Source: Aliivibrio sp. EL58
GTDB taxonomy: Bacteria; Pseudomonadota; Gammaproteobacteria; Enterobacterales; Vibrionaceae
Assembly: GCF_900312675.1 (NCBI RefSeq)
Contig: NZ_OMPC01000005.1
Coordinates: 1 to 63,826 of the forward strand
DNA length: 63,826 nt
Direction of reading: 5' to 3'
Translations under genes and position numbers: made by a program
Notes under the pieces: generated by a model
Database searches by the model: none
What the model was told of the DNA's origin: nothing
Seen by the model: only the letters and a program-made list of their open reading frames with translations
In this document: piece after piece, positions 42,584 to 52,639 of the stretch
Position numbering within the stretch: position 1 is the first letter of the stretch
Layout: each line of letters begins with the position of its first letter

Positions 42584-43954
42584 ATGCTAAAAATTACACG
42601 TCTATCTGCTTTATTAACCACATTTATGTCTCTGTCTGTTTGCGCTAAATCAGTAGATTTCGATAGTGCATGGAAAAATGTACTCAATAATCATAATGGT
42701 ATTGCCGCTGAGCGTATGAATGTTCAACGTCAAGAGTCATTAGCTTCAGGCACTTCTGATCTTAATTTACCTTCAGTTACACTAAGTGCAAATTATACGT
42801 ATCTTGATGATGATGTAACGGTTTCAGCTAGTCAGCTATTAGATAGTACTGGTGCATCTTTGCCACCATTGCCGATACCACTACCTAATTTAACTTCTAC
42901 ATTAACCGAACGTGATATTTTTACCAGTTCAATTCGTGCTATCTGGCCTATATTTACAGGTGGACGAATTTCTGCTGCTGAAAATGCCGCTGAAGGAAAA
43001 ACAGACGAAGCACGCAGTAAACTGAAAATGAAACAACAAGCCTCTTATGAAGATCTAGCTAAATACTATTTTAGTGTTGTTCTCGCTAATGAAGTAGTTA
43101 AAACCTATAGCGAAGTAGAACAAGGATTAGCAAAACACAGAGACAATGCTATTAAACTGCAGCAACAAGGGCAGATCGCCAAAGTTGAACGCCTTCAAGC
43201 CGATGCATCGTACGATAAGGCACGAGTAGATTTACGTAAAGCGCAGCAAGATTCTGATATTGCGAAAGCTGCATTAGCGAGTATGTTGCAATCAAAAGAA
43301 ACCATTACCCCTGAGACTGAACTTTTTACTAATCCTTCTTTACCTCAGCTAAGTGCTTTCATAGATAACACATTAAATACTTACCCTGGTCTTGATTTAT
43401 TAGACGCTAAAGAGCGCCAAGCAAGCAGTTTAATTAAAGCAGAAAAAGGACGTTATTATCCTGAAGTTTATTTATATGGTAACTACAATCTATATGAGGG
43501 AGACAGTTTATCTGCAGAAATAGCCCCTGATTGGATGGTGGGGATTGGTGTAAATGTGCCTCTGATTGATAATAAAGGCCGTTCAGATAAAGTCGTCGCT
43601 GCACATAATGCGATTCAGCAAGTTCAATATTTGAAAAAACAAGCTCAACAAGATCTCGCATTATTGGTAGAAAAAACGTATCGAGAAGCGCTTCAAGCCA
43701 TCGATGAATATGAAGGATTAGCTTCAAGTCTAGAGCTCGCGTCAGAGAATGTATTACTGCGTGAAAAAGCGTTTAAACAAGGTTTATCTACATCATTAGA
43801 TGTGGTCGATGCTGAGTTGTATTTGGCTAGTATTAAAACTCAACGTTCTTTAGCGTCTTTTAACTATGTAATCTCACTCGTTAAATTACTGGCATTAAGC
43901 GATCAAACAGATACGTTTGTTCAATACCAACTTCAAGCAAGAGAAGGAAAATAA
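42584..43954 (+). CDS. TolC family outer-membrane efflux protein
   Basis: The 456-residue protein starts at ATG 42584 (GGAGGGG upstream) with a signal peptide (LSALLTTFMSLSVCA). Two OEP repeats follow: the N-terminal NLPSVTLSANYTYL with a long helix KLKMKQQASYEDLAKYYFSV, and the C-terminal YYPEVYLYGNYNLYEG with ALQAIDEYEGLASSLELASE. It forms the outer-membrane channel of a tripartite pump. The stop is 1 bp before the HlyD gene's start, so the genes are coupled. Confidence 0.88.
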   Translation: MLKITRLSALLTTFMSLSVCAKSVDFDSAWKNVLNNHNGIAAERMNVQRQESLASGTSDLNLPSVTLSANYTYLDDDVTVSASQLLDSTGASLPPLPIPLPNLTSTLTERDIFTSSIRAIWPIFTGGRISAAENAAEGKTDEARSKLKMKQQASYEDLAKYYFSVVLANEVVKTYSEVEQGLAKHRDNAIKLQQQGQIAKVERLQADASYDKARVDLRKAQQDSDIAKAALASMLQSKETITPETELFTNPSLPQLSAFIDNTLNTYPGLDLLDAKERQASSLIKAEKGRYYPEVYLYGNYNLYEGDSLSAEIAPDWMVGIGVNVPLIDNKGRSDKVVAAHNAIQQVQYLKKQAQQDLALLVEKTYREALQAIDEYEGLASSLELASENVLLREKAFKQGLSTSLDVVDAELYLASIKTQRSLASFNYVISLVKLLALSDQTDTFVQYQLQAREGK

Positions 43955-43955
43955 T

Positions 43956-44936
43956 ATGAGTCAGTTAAAAAAAGTTATCGGCTCTCTTGCCGTTGTTAGT
44001 GTGGTTAGCTGGGTTGGTTATAGTTTTTGGGCAGCGTATCAACCTCGCCCTGAATTACTTCAAGGTCAAATAGAGGCTGAACAATATAATATATCCTCAA
44101 AGGTTCCAGGACGTATTGAAAATGTATTTGTAAAAAAAGGGGATATAATAGAAAAAGGCCAACCTGTTTTTTCATTATATAGTCCTGAGATAGAAGCTAA
44201 ACTAGCACAAGCTAAAGCTGGAGAAGCTGCTGCAAGTGCATTAGCCGATCAAGCAGAACAAGGTGCTCGAACTCAACAAGTTGCCGCAGCAAAAGATCAA
44301 TGGCGCAAAGCTAAAGCAGCCAGTCAGTTACTTGAGAAAACGTATGCCCGTGTTAATAACCTTTATAAAGACGGCGTTGTTGCAGAGCAGAAAAAAGATG
44401 AGACGTACACTCAATGGCAAGCGGCGAAATACACTGAAAGTGCTGCATACCAAATGTATCAAATGGCTAAAGAGGGTGCTCGCTCAGAAACCAAACGTGC
44501 TGCTAATGAAAAAGTAAAAATGGCGATGGGCTCAGTTGCTGAGGTTGAAGCCTATGTTGCCGATACAAAAATCAATAGTTGGTACAATGGTGAAGTATCA
44601 CAAGTCATGCTTAATGCCGGTGAAATTGCGCCTCAAGGTTTTCCTGTTGTTAGCGTAATAGACATAAAACAAGCGTGGGCAGTGTTCCATGTTCGTGAAG
44701 ATAAATTAAAAGCGTATAAGAAAAATCAGACAATTGATGTTTACTTGCCTGCACTCGATCAAACCGTTCCATTTACGATCACGCATATTGCGGTAATGGG
44801 TGATTATGCAACGTGGCGAGCAACCGATAACAGTCAGGGATTTGATCTAAAAACCTTTGAGGTTGAAGCTCATCCAGTGAACGACATTCCGAATCTACGC
44901 GTAGGCATGAGTGCCGTAGTAAGAATAGATAAATAA
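43956..44936 (+). CDS. HlyD family periplasmic adaptor subunit
   Basis: The 326-residue protein begins with a membrane anchor (VIGSLAVVSVVSWVGYSFWA). It then has a lipoyl/barrel-sandwich half (NISSKVPGRIENVFVKKGDI), a coiled-coil hairpin (about 80-185) and the second half (NSWYNGEVSQVMLNAGEIAP). It resembles E. coli YhiI. It bridges the inner-membrane transporter to TolC-type channels. Start at ATG 43956 with AGAAGGA upstream. Confidence 0.88.
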   Translation: MSQLKKVIGSLAVVSVVSWVGYSFWAAYQPRPELLQGQIEAEQYNISSKVPGRIENVFVKKGDIIEKGQPVFSLYSPEIEAKLAQAKAGEAAASALADQAEQGARTQQVAAAKDQWRKAKAASQLLEKTYARVNNLYKDGVVAEQKKDETYTQWQAAKYTESAAYQMYQMAKEGARSETKRAANEKVKMAMGSVAEVEAYVADTKINSWYNGEVSQVMLNAGEIAPQGFPVVSVIDIKQAWAVFHVREDKLKAYKKNQTIDVYLPALDQTVPFTITHIAVMGDYATWRATDNSQGFDLKTFEVEAHPVNDIPNLRVGMSAVVRIDK

Positions 44937-44966
44937 TGTACATCACTTGGCTATAGTTGGATCGTT

Positions 44967-46082
44967 ATGAAAATGTTTTGGCGCTCTTATTGTTCAAATC
45001 CTTGGTTAATAGCGGTTACCTTTGCTTTACCTTTGGTATTATCTCTCATTATTTGGTGGGTATTTTCAGCCTCTGTCGTGCGAGAACTGCCTATTGATGT
45101 GGTGGATCTTGATCAGTCTAGTTTATCAAGAATGATCATTCGTGATTATGATGCAACGCCGACGCTTGCTGTACGATTTATTCAACCTAATAATGAGATT
45201 GCAAATCAAGCATTAAAACGTGGTGACAACTATGGCTATATCGTTATCCCAAGTTACTTTGAGCGCGATGTCTTACTTGGTAAGAGCCCTCAAGTCTCTG
45301 GTTTTTATAACGGACAATTCATTCTAATTGCTAAACAAATTAACTCCGCGTTAATGCAAACAGATATGACGACTCAAGCTAAATTATCGACCGTAAAAGC
45401 ACTGAGCACTAAAGAGACCGCATGGACTCAAGCAATTAACTCTGCAGTGCCTATTAACGTTCAGATCACTCCCTTGTTTAATCTTGGTAGTAATTACAAT
45501 CAATTCTTGGTTTCTGCTGTTTTACCTGCAATTTGGCAAATGGCGATCATTGTTGGCATGATCTGGGCAATGAAGAATGAAATGGTTCGCTCAAATAATC
45601 ACGATTTAAGAACATGGTTTGATTCACAAAGCATCAAGCAAATACTTCAATTTATCTCAGTTTATTTTGTGGTGGCGATGGTATTAGGTTGTCTGCTTTT
45701 TTACTTTTTATATGGTATTTTACGCTTCCCATTCGATGGCCAAATTTCATCCTTTTTATTAACGATGAGCGTGATGGTACTCGCATGCATCAGCTTAGGT
45801 TGTGCAATAGGCTATGCGACGAATGATATTGTCAGAGCAATGAGTATTTCAGGTGCTTACACGGCGCCAAGTTTTGCCTTTCTTGGTGTGACTTTTCCTG
45901 TTTCTGATATGAATGGCCTTGCCACATTCTGGCACTCTATTTTACCAGCAAGCCATTTTGTACGATCTCAAATAGAACAAGCTAATTATGGTTATACTTT
46001 TATACAAACCACACCAAATTTAGGTGCGTTATTGTTATTTACATTACCATTATTGTTGCTTATGGCCCGTTTAAGGAAGTAG
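44967..46082 (+). CDS. ABC-2 type permease, YhhJ-like, first of two
   Basis: A 371-residue permease with one N-terminal membrane helix (LIAVTFALPLVLSLIIWWVF), a periplasmic domain (PIDVVDLDQSSLSRMIIRDY... about 40-170) and five more helices in the C-terminal half. This is the ABC2_membrane_3 layout of YhhJ. In E. coli the related operon includes the ATPase RbbA; no ATP-binding gene is present here. ATG 44967. Confidence 0.85.
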   Translation: MKMFWRSYCSNPWLIAVTFALPLVLSLIIWWVFSASVVRELPIDVVDLDQSSLSRMIIRDYDATPTLAVRFIQPNNEIANQALKRGDNYGYIVIPSYFERDVLLGKSPQVSGFYNGQFILIAKQINSALMQTDMTTQAKLSTVKALSTKETAWTQAINSAVPINVQITPLFNLGSNYNQFLVSAVLPAIWQMAIIVGMIWAMKNEMVRSNNHDLRTWFDSQSIKQILQFISVYFVVAMVLGCLLFYFLYGILRFPFDGQISSFLLTMSVMVLACISLGCAIGYATNDIVRAMSISGAYTAPSFAFLGVTFPVSDMNGLATFWHSILPASHFVRSQIEQANYGYTFIQTTPNLGALLLFTLPLLLLMARLRK

Positions 46083-46085
46083 CTA

Positions 46086-47186
46086 ATGTCATTAATATCT
46101 ATCATAAAAAATGAAGCAAAGGCTATTTTTACTAACAGCACTATTTTAATGGCGATGATAGGAGGTGTATTATTTTACGCCTTTTTATATCCACTTCCTT
46201 ATCTACAGCAAAGTCCTGAAGAGCAAAAAATTACGGTTGTTGATCTAAATAAATCTGATTTAAGTCGTCGTTTTATTCGTATGGTTAACGCATCACAGCA
46301 AGTCGATGTAGTTGAACAAGCAGAGAGTGTAACTGAAGCTAAGCAGCAGTTCCTTGATAACACCGTTAGTGGATTTCTGGTTATCCCATATCAATTTTCA
46401 AAAAACCTACAACTTGGACAAGCACCAACAGTTGCATACGCAGGTGATGCCTCTTATTTCTTAATTTACGGCACTATTGTTGAAGGCTTAATGAAGGCGG
46501 GTGGCACCATTGCAGCGCAATATCGTATCGCTCATATGGCCATAGATGGAGTACCTATTAATGCAGCGATAAATACATTTCAGCCGTTTAAGTCAAATTA
46601 CATTCCAGTGTTTAATCACAATATGGGTTACGTGCAATATGTCGTGCCTGCCGTCTTTGTGCTTATCTTACAACAAACGTTGTTAATGGCTGTCGGGGTG
46701 AGACAAAAAGCAACTAAAATAAGCGAAAATTCAGCAACTCAGCTAGTGGTGCGATTTGGAATATTCTTACTATCAGAATTAGTGTTGGCCTGTTTCTATT
46801 TTGGTTATGTTTTTGATTTTTATCACATAGGACGCTTCTCAAATCCTATTGATTTAATCACCTTACTCGTTCCTTTTATATCTGCGGTGATCTTACTCGG
46901 CATGTTATTAGCTCGATGGTTTCCAACCCCTGAAAGCATTTTGTTAGTCGTTTTATTTAGTTCAATGCCAATTGTTTTTAGTGCTGGTTTTATCTGGCCA
47001 ACCGAACTTATTCCAACGGTACTTACCGATGTTATGCATTTACTGCCAAGTGGTTTTGCTATTAATGGTTTTCTTACATTGAATCAGCAAGGCGCAGAAT
47101 TAAACAGGGTCTTATCTAATATGCTAGGGCTTTATGGCTTATGCTTAATATACGGCTTATGTTTATTTATAAGTAAACGAAAATAG
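46086..47186 (+). CDS. ABC-2 type permease, YhhJ-like, second of two
   Basis: A 366-residue paralog of the preceding gene with the same layout (TVVDLNKSDLSRRFIRMVNA after the first helix, then five C-terminal helices ending YGLCLIYGLCLFISK). It begins 4 bp after the upstream stop. The two probably form a heterodimer. The driving ATPase, if any, must be encoded elsewhere. Confidence 0.85.
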   Translation: MSLISIIKNEAKAIFTNSTILMAMIGGVLFYAFLYPLPYLQQSPEEQKITVVDLNKSDLSRRFIRMVNASQQVDVVEQAESVTEAKQQFLDNTVSGFLVIPYQFSKNLQLGQAPTVAYAGDASYFLIYGTIVEGLMKAGGTIAAQYRIAHMAIDGVPINAAINTFQPFKSNYIPVFNHNMGYVQYVVPAVFVLILQQTLLMAVGVRQKATKISENSATQLVVRFGIFLLSELVLACFYFGYVFDFYHIGRFSNPIDLITLLVPFISAVILLGMLLARWFPTPESILLVVLFSSMPIVFSAGFIWPTELIPTVLTDVMHLLPSGFAINGFLTLNQQGAELNRVLSNMLGLYGLCLIYGLCLFISKRK

Positions 47187-47305
47187 AATATTAATTCCCC
47201 TTTGTGCTCTTGGTGATACTAAACCGGTTGCACAATCTCAAGAGTCACTACTTCACGATAGGGCTTTTGAGGTATAATTAGTCTTATTTCAAAAAGGAAA
47301 ATGAA

Positions 47306-47581
47306 ATGGGACTTTTTTCACGTCTATTTGGCTCTTCCCCTAAACAAGAACCAGTCATCGAACCAATCGAATACAAATCCTTTCTTATCTACCCAAACTC
47401 TGAGCGAGATGGAAGTCAGTTTCGTATCGCAGGTAAAATAACAAAAGAGATTAATGGCGAACTCAAAGAGCATCGCTTTATTCGATCTGATGTTATTTCA
47501 TTGAAGAGTGATGCTGACGAATTGATGGTAAGAAAATCAAAAATGTTGATTGATCAAATGGCTGAATCAATTTTTAAATAA
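47306..47581 (+). CDS. HlyU family protein
   Basis: A 91-residue protein of PF10115 (annotated HlyU family): MGLFSRLFGSS, then EYKSFLIYPNSERDGSQFRIAGKI and KEHRFIRSDVISLKSDADEL. This is not the ArsR-type HlyU of V. cholerae despite the name; function is unclear. AAAAGGAAA precedes the ATG. Confidence 0.8.
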   Translation: MGLFSRLFGSSPKQEPVIEPIEYKSFLIYPNSERDGSQFRIAGKITKEINGELKEHRFIRSDVISLKSDADELMVRKSKMLIDQMAESIFK

Positions 47582-47843
47582 ATGTAAATTAATTGATATA
47601 GATTACGGCAGCATTGGTTTTACGCTCTATACTTATTGTTTAAAATCAATCAGTAACGCTAAGTGGTTTGACCTCTATTTTATAATCATCATTATGTTGT
47701 TTATTTACCAAATAGGGGTGAGAATAAGCTGACATTTATTTTTTGTAATAAAATGATGTCGTTTTATTACAAAATACTTGAATTAGTATCTTATGTTCGA
47801 TACAACAAAGGTATCAATTCAAGCCAATAGTAAAGGAATAACT

Positions 47844-49400
47844 ATGCAAGTTGGTGTACCTAGAGAAGTACTCGCGGGAGAGACCCGTGTTGCTGCCACT
47901 CCAAAAACAGTTGAGCAGCTATTAAAACTCGGTTTTACCGTCGCTGTAGAATCTAAAGCCGGTATCTTAGCCAGTTTTGATGACTCCGCATTTGAAAAAG
48001 CAGGCGCTACCATTGTTTCTGCCGATGATGTTTGGAAATCAGAACTTATCCTCAAAGTAAATGCGCCTCAAGTTAACGCCGAAACCGGTGTTGATGAATT
48101 TGAGCTGCTTCAAGATGGCGCAAGTTTAGTTAGCTTTATTTGGCCAGCTCAAAATGAAGAATTACTAGCTAAATTAGCCACAAAAAATATCAATGTTCTG
48201 GCGATGGATTCTGTTCCTCGTATTTCACGCGCCCAAGCATTAGATGCATTAAGCTCAATGGCAAACATTGCAGGTTATCGTGCTGTTGTAGAAGCGGCCC
48301 ATGAATTTGGTCGTTTCTTCACAGGTCAAATTACGGCTGCGGGTAAAGTTCCACCAGCGAAAGTACTTGTTGCGGGTGCGGGTGTTGCTGGTCTTGCTGC
48401 TATTGGTGCCGCGGGTAGCCTTGGTGCTATTGTTCGTGCATTCGATGTTCGTCCAGAAGTAAAAGAACAAGTCCAATCAATGGGTGCAGAATTCCTTGAA
48501 GTTGATTTCAAAGAAAACTCTGGTTCTGGTGATGGCTACGCAAAAGAAATGTCTGATGAGTTCAACAAAAAAGCAGAAGAGTTGTATGCTGCTCAAGCTA
48601 AAGATGTTGATATCATTATTACAACTGCACTTATCCCTGGTCGTCCTGCACCAAAGCTGATTACTAAAGCAATGGTTGATAGCATGCAAGCGGGTAGTGT
48701 GATTGTTGATTTGGCGGCTGCTAATGGCGGTAACTGTGAATACACAGTAAAAGATCAAGTTATCACAACAGACAATGGCGTAAAAATTGTGGGTTATACA
48801 GATATGGTTGGTCGTCTTCCAACTCAATCATCACAACTTTACGGCACAAACTTAGTTAACCTTCTTAAGCTTCTATGCAAAGAGAAAGACGGCAACATAA
48901 ACATCGATTTTGAAGACGTTGTTCTTCGCGGTGTAACCGTTGTTAAAGAAGGTGAAGTCACATGGCCTGCGCCACCAATTCAAGTTTCAGCTCAACCTCA
49001 AGCAAAAGCAGCACCAAAAGCTAAGGTCGCTCCGAAAGTTGAAGAGCCTATGTCTCCAGTTAAAAAGTTCGGAATGATCGGTGCTGGTATTGCCGCTTTT
49101 GGTTGGGTGGCATCTGTTGCTCCTGCTGAATTCTTAGCACACTTTACTGTTTTCGTTCTTGCCTGTGTTGTTGGTTATTATGTGGTATGGAATGTAAGTC
49201 ATTCATTACATACTCCGTTAATGTCAGTAACGAATGCCATTTCAGGGATCATCATTGTGGGTGCATTGCTGCAAGTTGGACAGGGTAGTGCCATTGTTTC
49301 ATTTTTAGCATTTATTGCAGTTCTAATCGCGAGTATTAATATATTTGGCGGTTTTGCTGTAACTAAGCGTATGCTTGAAATGTTCCGTAAAGATAAGTAA
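47844..49400 (+). CDS. pntA: NAD(P) transhydrogenase subunit alpha
   Basis: PntA with PntB uses the proton gradient to make NADPH from NADH. The 518-residue protein has the NAD-binding domain I ([40 protein letters not shown]) and an Ala/Pro-rich linker ([16 protein letters not shown]). Four C-terminal membrane helices begin near [23 protein letters not shown] 47844 is chosen because the family starts there; it has AAGGAAT upstream. It is followed 11 bp later by pntB. Confidence 0.95.
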   Translation: MQVGVPREVLAGETRVAATPKTVEQLLKLGFTVAVESKAGILASFDDSAFEKAGATIVSADDVWKSELILKVNAPQVNAETGVDEFELLQDGASLVSFIWPAQNEELLAKLATKNINVLAMDSVPRISRAQALDALSSMANIAGYRAVVEAAHEFGRFFTGQITAAGKVPPAKVLVAGAGVAGLAAIGAAGSLGAIVRAFDVRPEVKEQVQSMGAEFLEVDFKENSGSGDGYAKEMSDEFNKKAEELYAAQAKDVDIIITTALIPGRPAPKLITKAMVDSMQAGSVIVDLAAANGGNCEYTVKDQVITTDNGVKIVGYTDMVGRLPTQSSQLYGTNLVNLLKLLCKEKDGNINIDFEDVVLRGVTVVKEGEVTWPAPPIQVSAQPQAKAAPKAKVAPKVEEPMSPVKKFGMIGAGIAAFGWVASVAPAEFLAHFTVFVLACVVGYYVVWNVSHSLHTPLMSVTNAISGIIIVGALLQVGQGSAIVSFLAFIAVLIASINIFGGFAVTKRMLEMFRKDK

Positions 49401-49411
49401 GGGGTAGGATA

Positions 49412-50788
49412 ATGTCAGCAGGATTAGTTCAAGCAGCATATATTGTATCTGCCGTTTTATTTATTATGAGTTTAGCCGGTTTGTCTAAACAAGAAACCGC
49501 TCGTTCTGGTAACTACTACGGAATGACAGGTATGGCCATCGCACTGATCGCGACCATCTTTGGTCCTGACTCTGCAGGTACAAGTTGGATCATCGTTGCT
49601 ATGGCAATCGGTGCTGCAATTGGTATCTTCTATGCAAAGAAAGTTGAAATGACTGAAATGCCTGAACTTGTGGCAATTCTTCACAGCTTTGTTGGTATGG
49701 CAGCAGTATTAGTTGGTTATAACAGCTATATCGATCACGGTGAATTAACTGGCGCGCTACTAAATATCCATTTAGTAGAAGTGTTCTTGGGTGTCTTCAT
49801 TGGTGCCGTTACATTTACGGGTTCACTTGTTGCGTTTGGTAAATTGCGTGGTGTGATTAGTTCATCAGCACTTCAATTACCACATCGCCACAAGCTAAAC
49901 CTATTAGCGTTAGTTGCTTCTGCCGCTCTTCTTTACTATTTTGTTAGTGTTGAAGGCAGCATGTTTGCAATTATCTTAGTAACACTAATTGCTTTCGCAT
50001 TTGGTTACCATTTGGTTGCTTCAATCGGTGGCGCTGATATGCCAGTGGTTGTTTCAATGTTGAATTCATATTCTGGTTGGGCAGCAGCAGCAGCAGGTTT
50101 CATGCTATCAAATGATCTTCTGATTGTGACTGGTGCGTTAGTTGGTTCTTCAGGCGCGATCCTTTCTTACATCATGTGTAAAGCAATGAACCGTTCTTTC
50201 ATCAGTGTTATTGCTGGTGGTTTCGGTCAAGATGTTGTTGCATCATCTGGTGATGAAGAGCAAGGTGAACACCGTGAAACAACGGCTGAAGAAGTAGCAG
50301 AAATGCTTAAAGACTCTAAGTCAGTAGTTATCACTCCAGGGTACGGCATGGCAGTAGCTCAAGCTCAATATCCAGTTTACGAAATTACTGAAAAACTGCG
50401 AGCACAGGGCATTAACGTTCGTTTTGGTATTCACCCAGTTGCGGGTCGTCTACCAGGCCACATGAACGTACTGCTTGCTGAAGCAAAAGTACCGTATGAT
50501 ATCGTTCTTGAAATGGACGAAATTAATGATGACTTATCTGAAACAGATACGGTTCTAGTGATTGGTGCAAACGATACAGTTAACCCTGCAGCGATGGAAG
50601 ATCCAAATAGTCCAATCGCAGGTATGCCAGTTCTTGAAGTCTGGAATGCGAAAAACGTAATCGTATTTAAACGCTCTATGAACACAGGTTATGCTGGTGT
50701 TCAAAACCCATTGTTCTTTAAAGAAAACACTGAAATGCTTTTTGGTGACGCTAAAGAAACATGTGTTGAGATCAGTAAACATCTTTAG
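49412..50788 (+). CDS. pntB: NAD(P) transhydrogenase subunit beta
   Basis: The 458-residue protein has eight to nine membrane helices in the N-terminal part. The NADP-binding domain III follows ([20 protein letters not shown], then [20 protein letters not shown], and [20 protein letters not shown]). It pairs with PntA. GGGGTAGG precedes the ATG. The operon ends at the terminator at 50814. Confidence 0.95.
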   Translation: MSAGLVQAAYIVSAVLFIMSLAGLSKQETARSGNYYGMTGMAIALIATIFGPDSAGTSWIIVAMAIGAAIGIFYAKKVEMTEMPELVAILHSFVGMAAVLVGYNSYIDHGELTGALLNIHLVEVFLGVFIGAVTFTGSLVAFGKLRGVISSSALQLPHRHKLNLLALVASAALLYYFVSVEGSMFAIILVTLIAFAFGYHLVASIGGADMPVVVSMLNSYSGWAAAAAGFMLSNDLLIVTGALVGSSGAILSYIMCKAMNRSFISVIAGGFGQDVVASSGDEEQGEHRETTAEEVAEMLKDSKSVVITPGYGMAVAQAQYPVYEITEKLRAQGINVRFGIHPVAGRLPGHMNVLLAEAKVPYDIVLEMDEINDDLSETDTVLVIGANDTVNPAAMEDPNSPIAGMPVLEVWNAKNVIVFKRSMNTGYAGVQNPLFFKENTEMLFGDAKETCVEISKHL

Positions 50789-50813
50789 TTAAACGTGTTT
50801 ATTAAATAGATTA

Positions 50814-50841
50814 AACCGAGTATTTAGTACTCGGTTTTTTT
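50814..50841 (+). terminator. Intrinsic terminator of pntAB
   Basis: AACCGAGTA / TACTCGGTT hairpin followed by eight T. Confidence 0.9.
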
Positions 50842-51089
50842 TCATCTATTTTCCAATAGTAGTAATACTGATTACAGTCTTCTTAAAATCTCTTCTTTGT
50901 TATATATAATCTACTAACTCTTATTTTAGACAGTGACAACAATCAGCATAAAACAGATCTTCATGGTGTATTTATCATCAATATCCACTTAAAGGATCCA
51001 AAATGGATCTCTACTTATTAAAATGTACCTTTGGAAAAGTAGAGAATGATCATATACTAGGGACAGAGTAATAAATAAGTTGTAAATCA
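50842..51089. other. Upstream region of the orphan recombinase
   Basis: AT-rich with an imperfect repeat GGATCCAAAATGGATC around 50995-51010. No gene or RNA supported. Confidence 0.4.
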
Positions 51090-52046
51090 ATGAGTAGTGA
51101 CGGCGTAACACTTTTAAGTAATGATATTTCAGTAGGACTAACCATGCCTAAAGTGAGTAGCTTAAATGCAGCTCAGGCATATTTGTTATCTCTAAACTCT
51201 GAAAATAGCCGATCAACGATGAGATCAAATTTAAATAAGATCGCGCATCTTCTTGGATCTTTTAATTTAAACAACTGCCCATGGCATCAGATAAATCGTG
51301 ATTACGTACTTGGTGTTATTGAGGCATTAAAATCTGAAAAATTAGAATCGGCAACCATCAATACGTACATAGCGGCAATCAAAGGTGTGGCTCAAGAACT
51401 ATGGTTATCGAAAAAAATCACGACTGAAAACTACCAATTAATAAAGCACATTAAACAAATGAAAGGCTCTCGATTAGCTAAAGGCCGCGCTTTATCCAGC
51501 AATGAGATCCAATTGTTGTTTTCTTCTTGTAATGACCAAACCATAAAAGGCATTAGAGATAGTGCTATTTTAGGTGTGTTATTAGGCTGTGGTTTAAGAC
51601 GTTCAGAAATTGTGGATTGTTCTGTTGGTAGCTTTAATGCAGAAGAAGGGTCATTGCGAGTACTCGGAAAAGGTAATAAAGAGCGTATGTGCTATTTACC
51701 TCAACAGTCTTTAACGTTATTAGATTTATGGCTAACCACCGTCAGTGGCGATAATGAGCGAGCTCTGTTTACCCGTATAAGACGTTTTGATGCAGTAACC
51801 GATGATAAACTGACCTCACAAGCTATCTTGCATATACTGAATGAAAGACGAAAACAGGCTGGGGTAAATGCATTTTCTCCGCATGATTGCCGAAGAACTT
51901 TTGCTTCTATGTTGTTAGATAATGGCGAGGATATCTCTACCGTAAAAGATGCGATGGGGCACGCTAGTATCATTACCACACAAAAATACGATAAGCGTGG
52001 ATTTGAACGTTTGAAGAAAGCGAGTAATAACTTAAGCTTTATGTGA
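51090..52046 (+). CDS. Tyrosine recombinase, orphan
   Basis: The 318-residue protein has an N-terminal core-binding domain (NAAQAYLLSLNSENSRSTMR) and a catalytic domain. The conserved residues are present: R in LLGCGLRRSEIVD, K in VLGKGNKERM, HxxR in SPHDCRRTFASML, H in MGHASIITTQ, and Y in QKYDKRG. It resembles XerC/D-sized integrases rather than integron IntI, since the IntI-specific extra segment is not seen. It lies between pntAB and the phnA remnant, not next to a clear att site of its own. A terminator follows at 52138. Confidence 0.85.
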   Translation: MSSDGVTLLSNDISVGLTMPKVSSLNAAQAYLLSLNSENSRSTMRSNLNKIAHLLGSFNLNNCPWHQINRDYVLGVIEALKSEKLESATINTYIAAIKGVAQELWLSKKITTENYQLIKHIKQMKGSRLAKGRALSSNEIQLLFSSCNDQTIKGIRDSAILGVLLGCGLRRSEIVDCSVGSFNAEEGSLRVLGKGNKERMCYLPQQSLTLLDLWLTTVSGDNERALFTRIRRFDAVTDDKLTSQAILHILNERRKQAGVNAFSPHDCRRTFASMLLDNGEDISTVKDAMGHASIITTQKYDKRGFERLKKASNNLSFM

Positions 52047-52137
52047 ATAAATAATCACAGTAGTTAGAAAATCTTCGGGATTATAATTTAATTTTTGCAT
52101 TCTTACTCAAAATAGTGAATACCAAAAACGTTCAGAC

Positions 52138-52168
52138 ATAAAAAAAGACGCAATTAAGCGTCTTTTTT
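52138..52168. terminator. Intrinsic terminator between the recombinase and phnA
   Basis: AAAAAAGACGC / GCGTCTTTTTT hairpin with a 6-nt loop, usable in both directions. Confidence 0.85.
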
Positions 52169-52193
52169 AGTCTGTAGATTATTAAGTAACGAA

Positions 52194-52472
52194 TTACTTT
52201 TTACGACAGAACTCTGCGATTACATACATAGATTGACCGCCGTTAGCTTTACCAGAAACTAGACGAGGATCGTCGCCAAGGCTGATGCCACGGATAACGG
52301 TGCCTTGTTTAATTACTTGGTTAGTACCTTTAACTGGAAGGTCTTTAGTAACCGTTACGTCGTCGCCTTTTTTAAGTTCAACGCCGTTGATGTCACGTGG
52401 TTTTTCGCCGTCAGAAAGAAGTGCTTTCTCAGCCCATTCTTTAACGTCTTCTTCAACGTACATCATATCTAG
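52194..52472 (-). pseudogene. 3' part of a phnA/yjdM-like gene, cut by the prophage
   Basis: The C-terminal PhnA domain is intact: SDGEKPRDINGVELKKGDDV, TVTKDLPVKGTNQVIKQGTV, and DDPRLVSGKANGGQSMYVIA. Full PhnA/YjdM proteins also have an N-terminal zinc-ribbon half of about 100 residues, which is missing. Homologous sequence seems to start at LDMMYVEEDVKEWAEK (near 52472). Upstream of that the frame runs into unrelated AT-rich sequence up to 52556. The break is therefore the prophage attachment junction, with the 5' half expected beyond the right edge of this window. Confidence 0.75.
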
Positions 52473-52639
52473 AGTGTTCTGTAAATATGTATATAAAAGC
52501 TTTAATTTCATATAGTTAGTCTGATGTATTTTTAGTATGGGGCATAAATGGGACATTTAATGAGTAAAAGCTACAATACGTCGTTCTAATATGGTATTCT
52601 ATAAATTAAATATTGTTCATATTAGAGTGAGTTATCAGC

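Noticed and set aside
47550-47732. 60-residue open frame after the HlyU-type gene
   Set aside because: It starts inside the preceding gene in another frame and has no ribosome binding site.
48255-48827. Minus-strand open frames inside pntA
   Set aside because: They are antisense shadows of a strongly coding gene and lack start signals.
51090-52046. The recombinase as the integron integrase IntI
   Set aside because: It lacks the IntI-specific extra segment, is over 30 kb from the array end and on the wrong side of it, and no attI is near.
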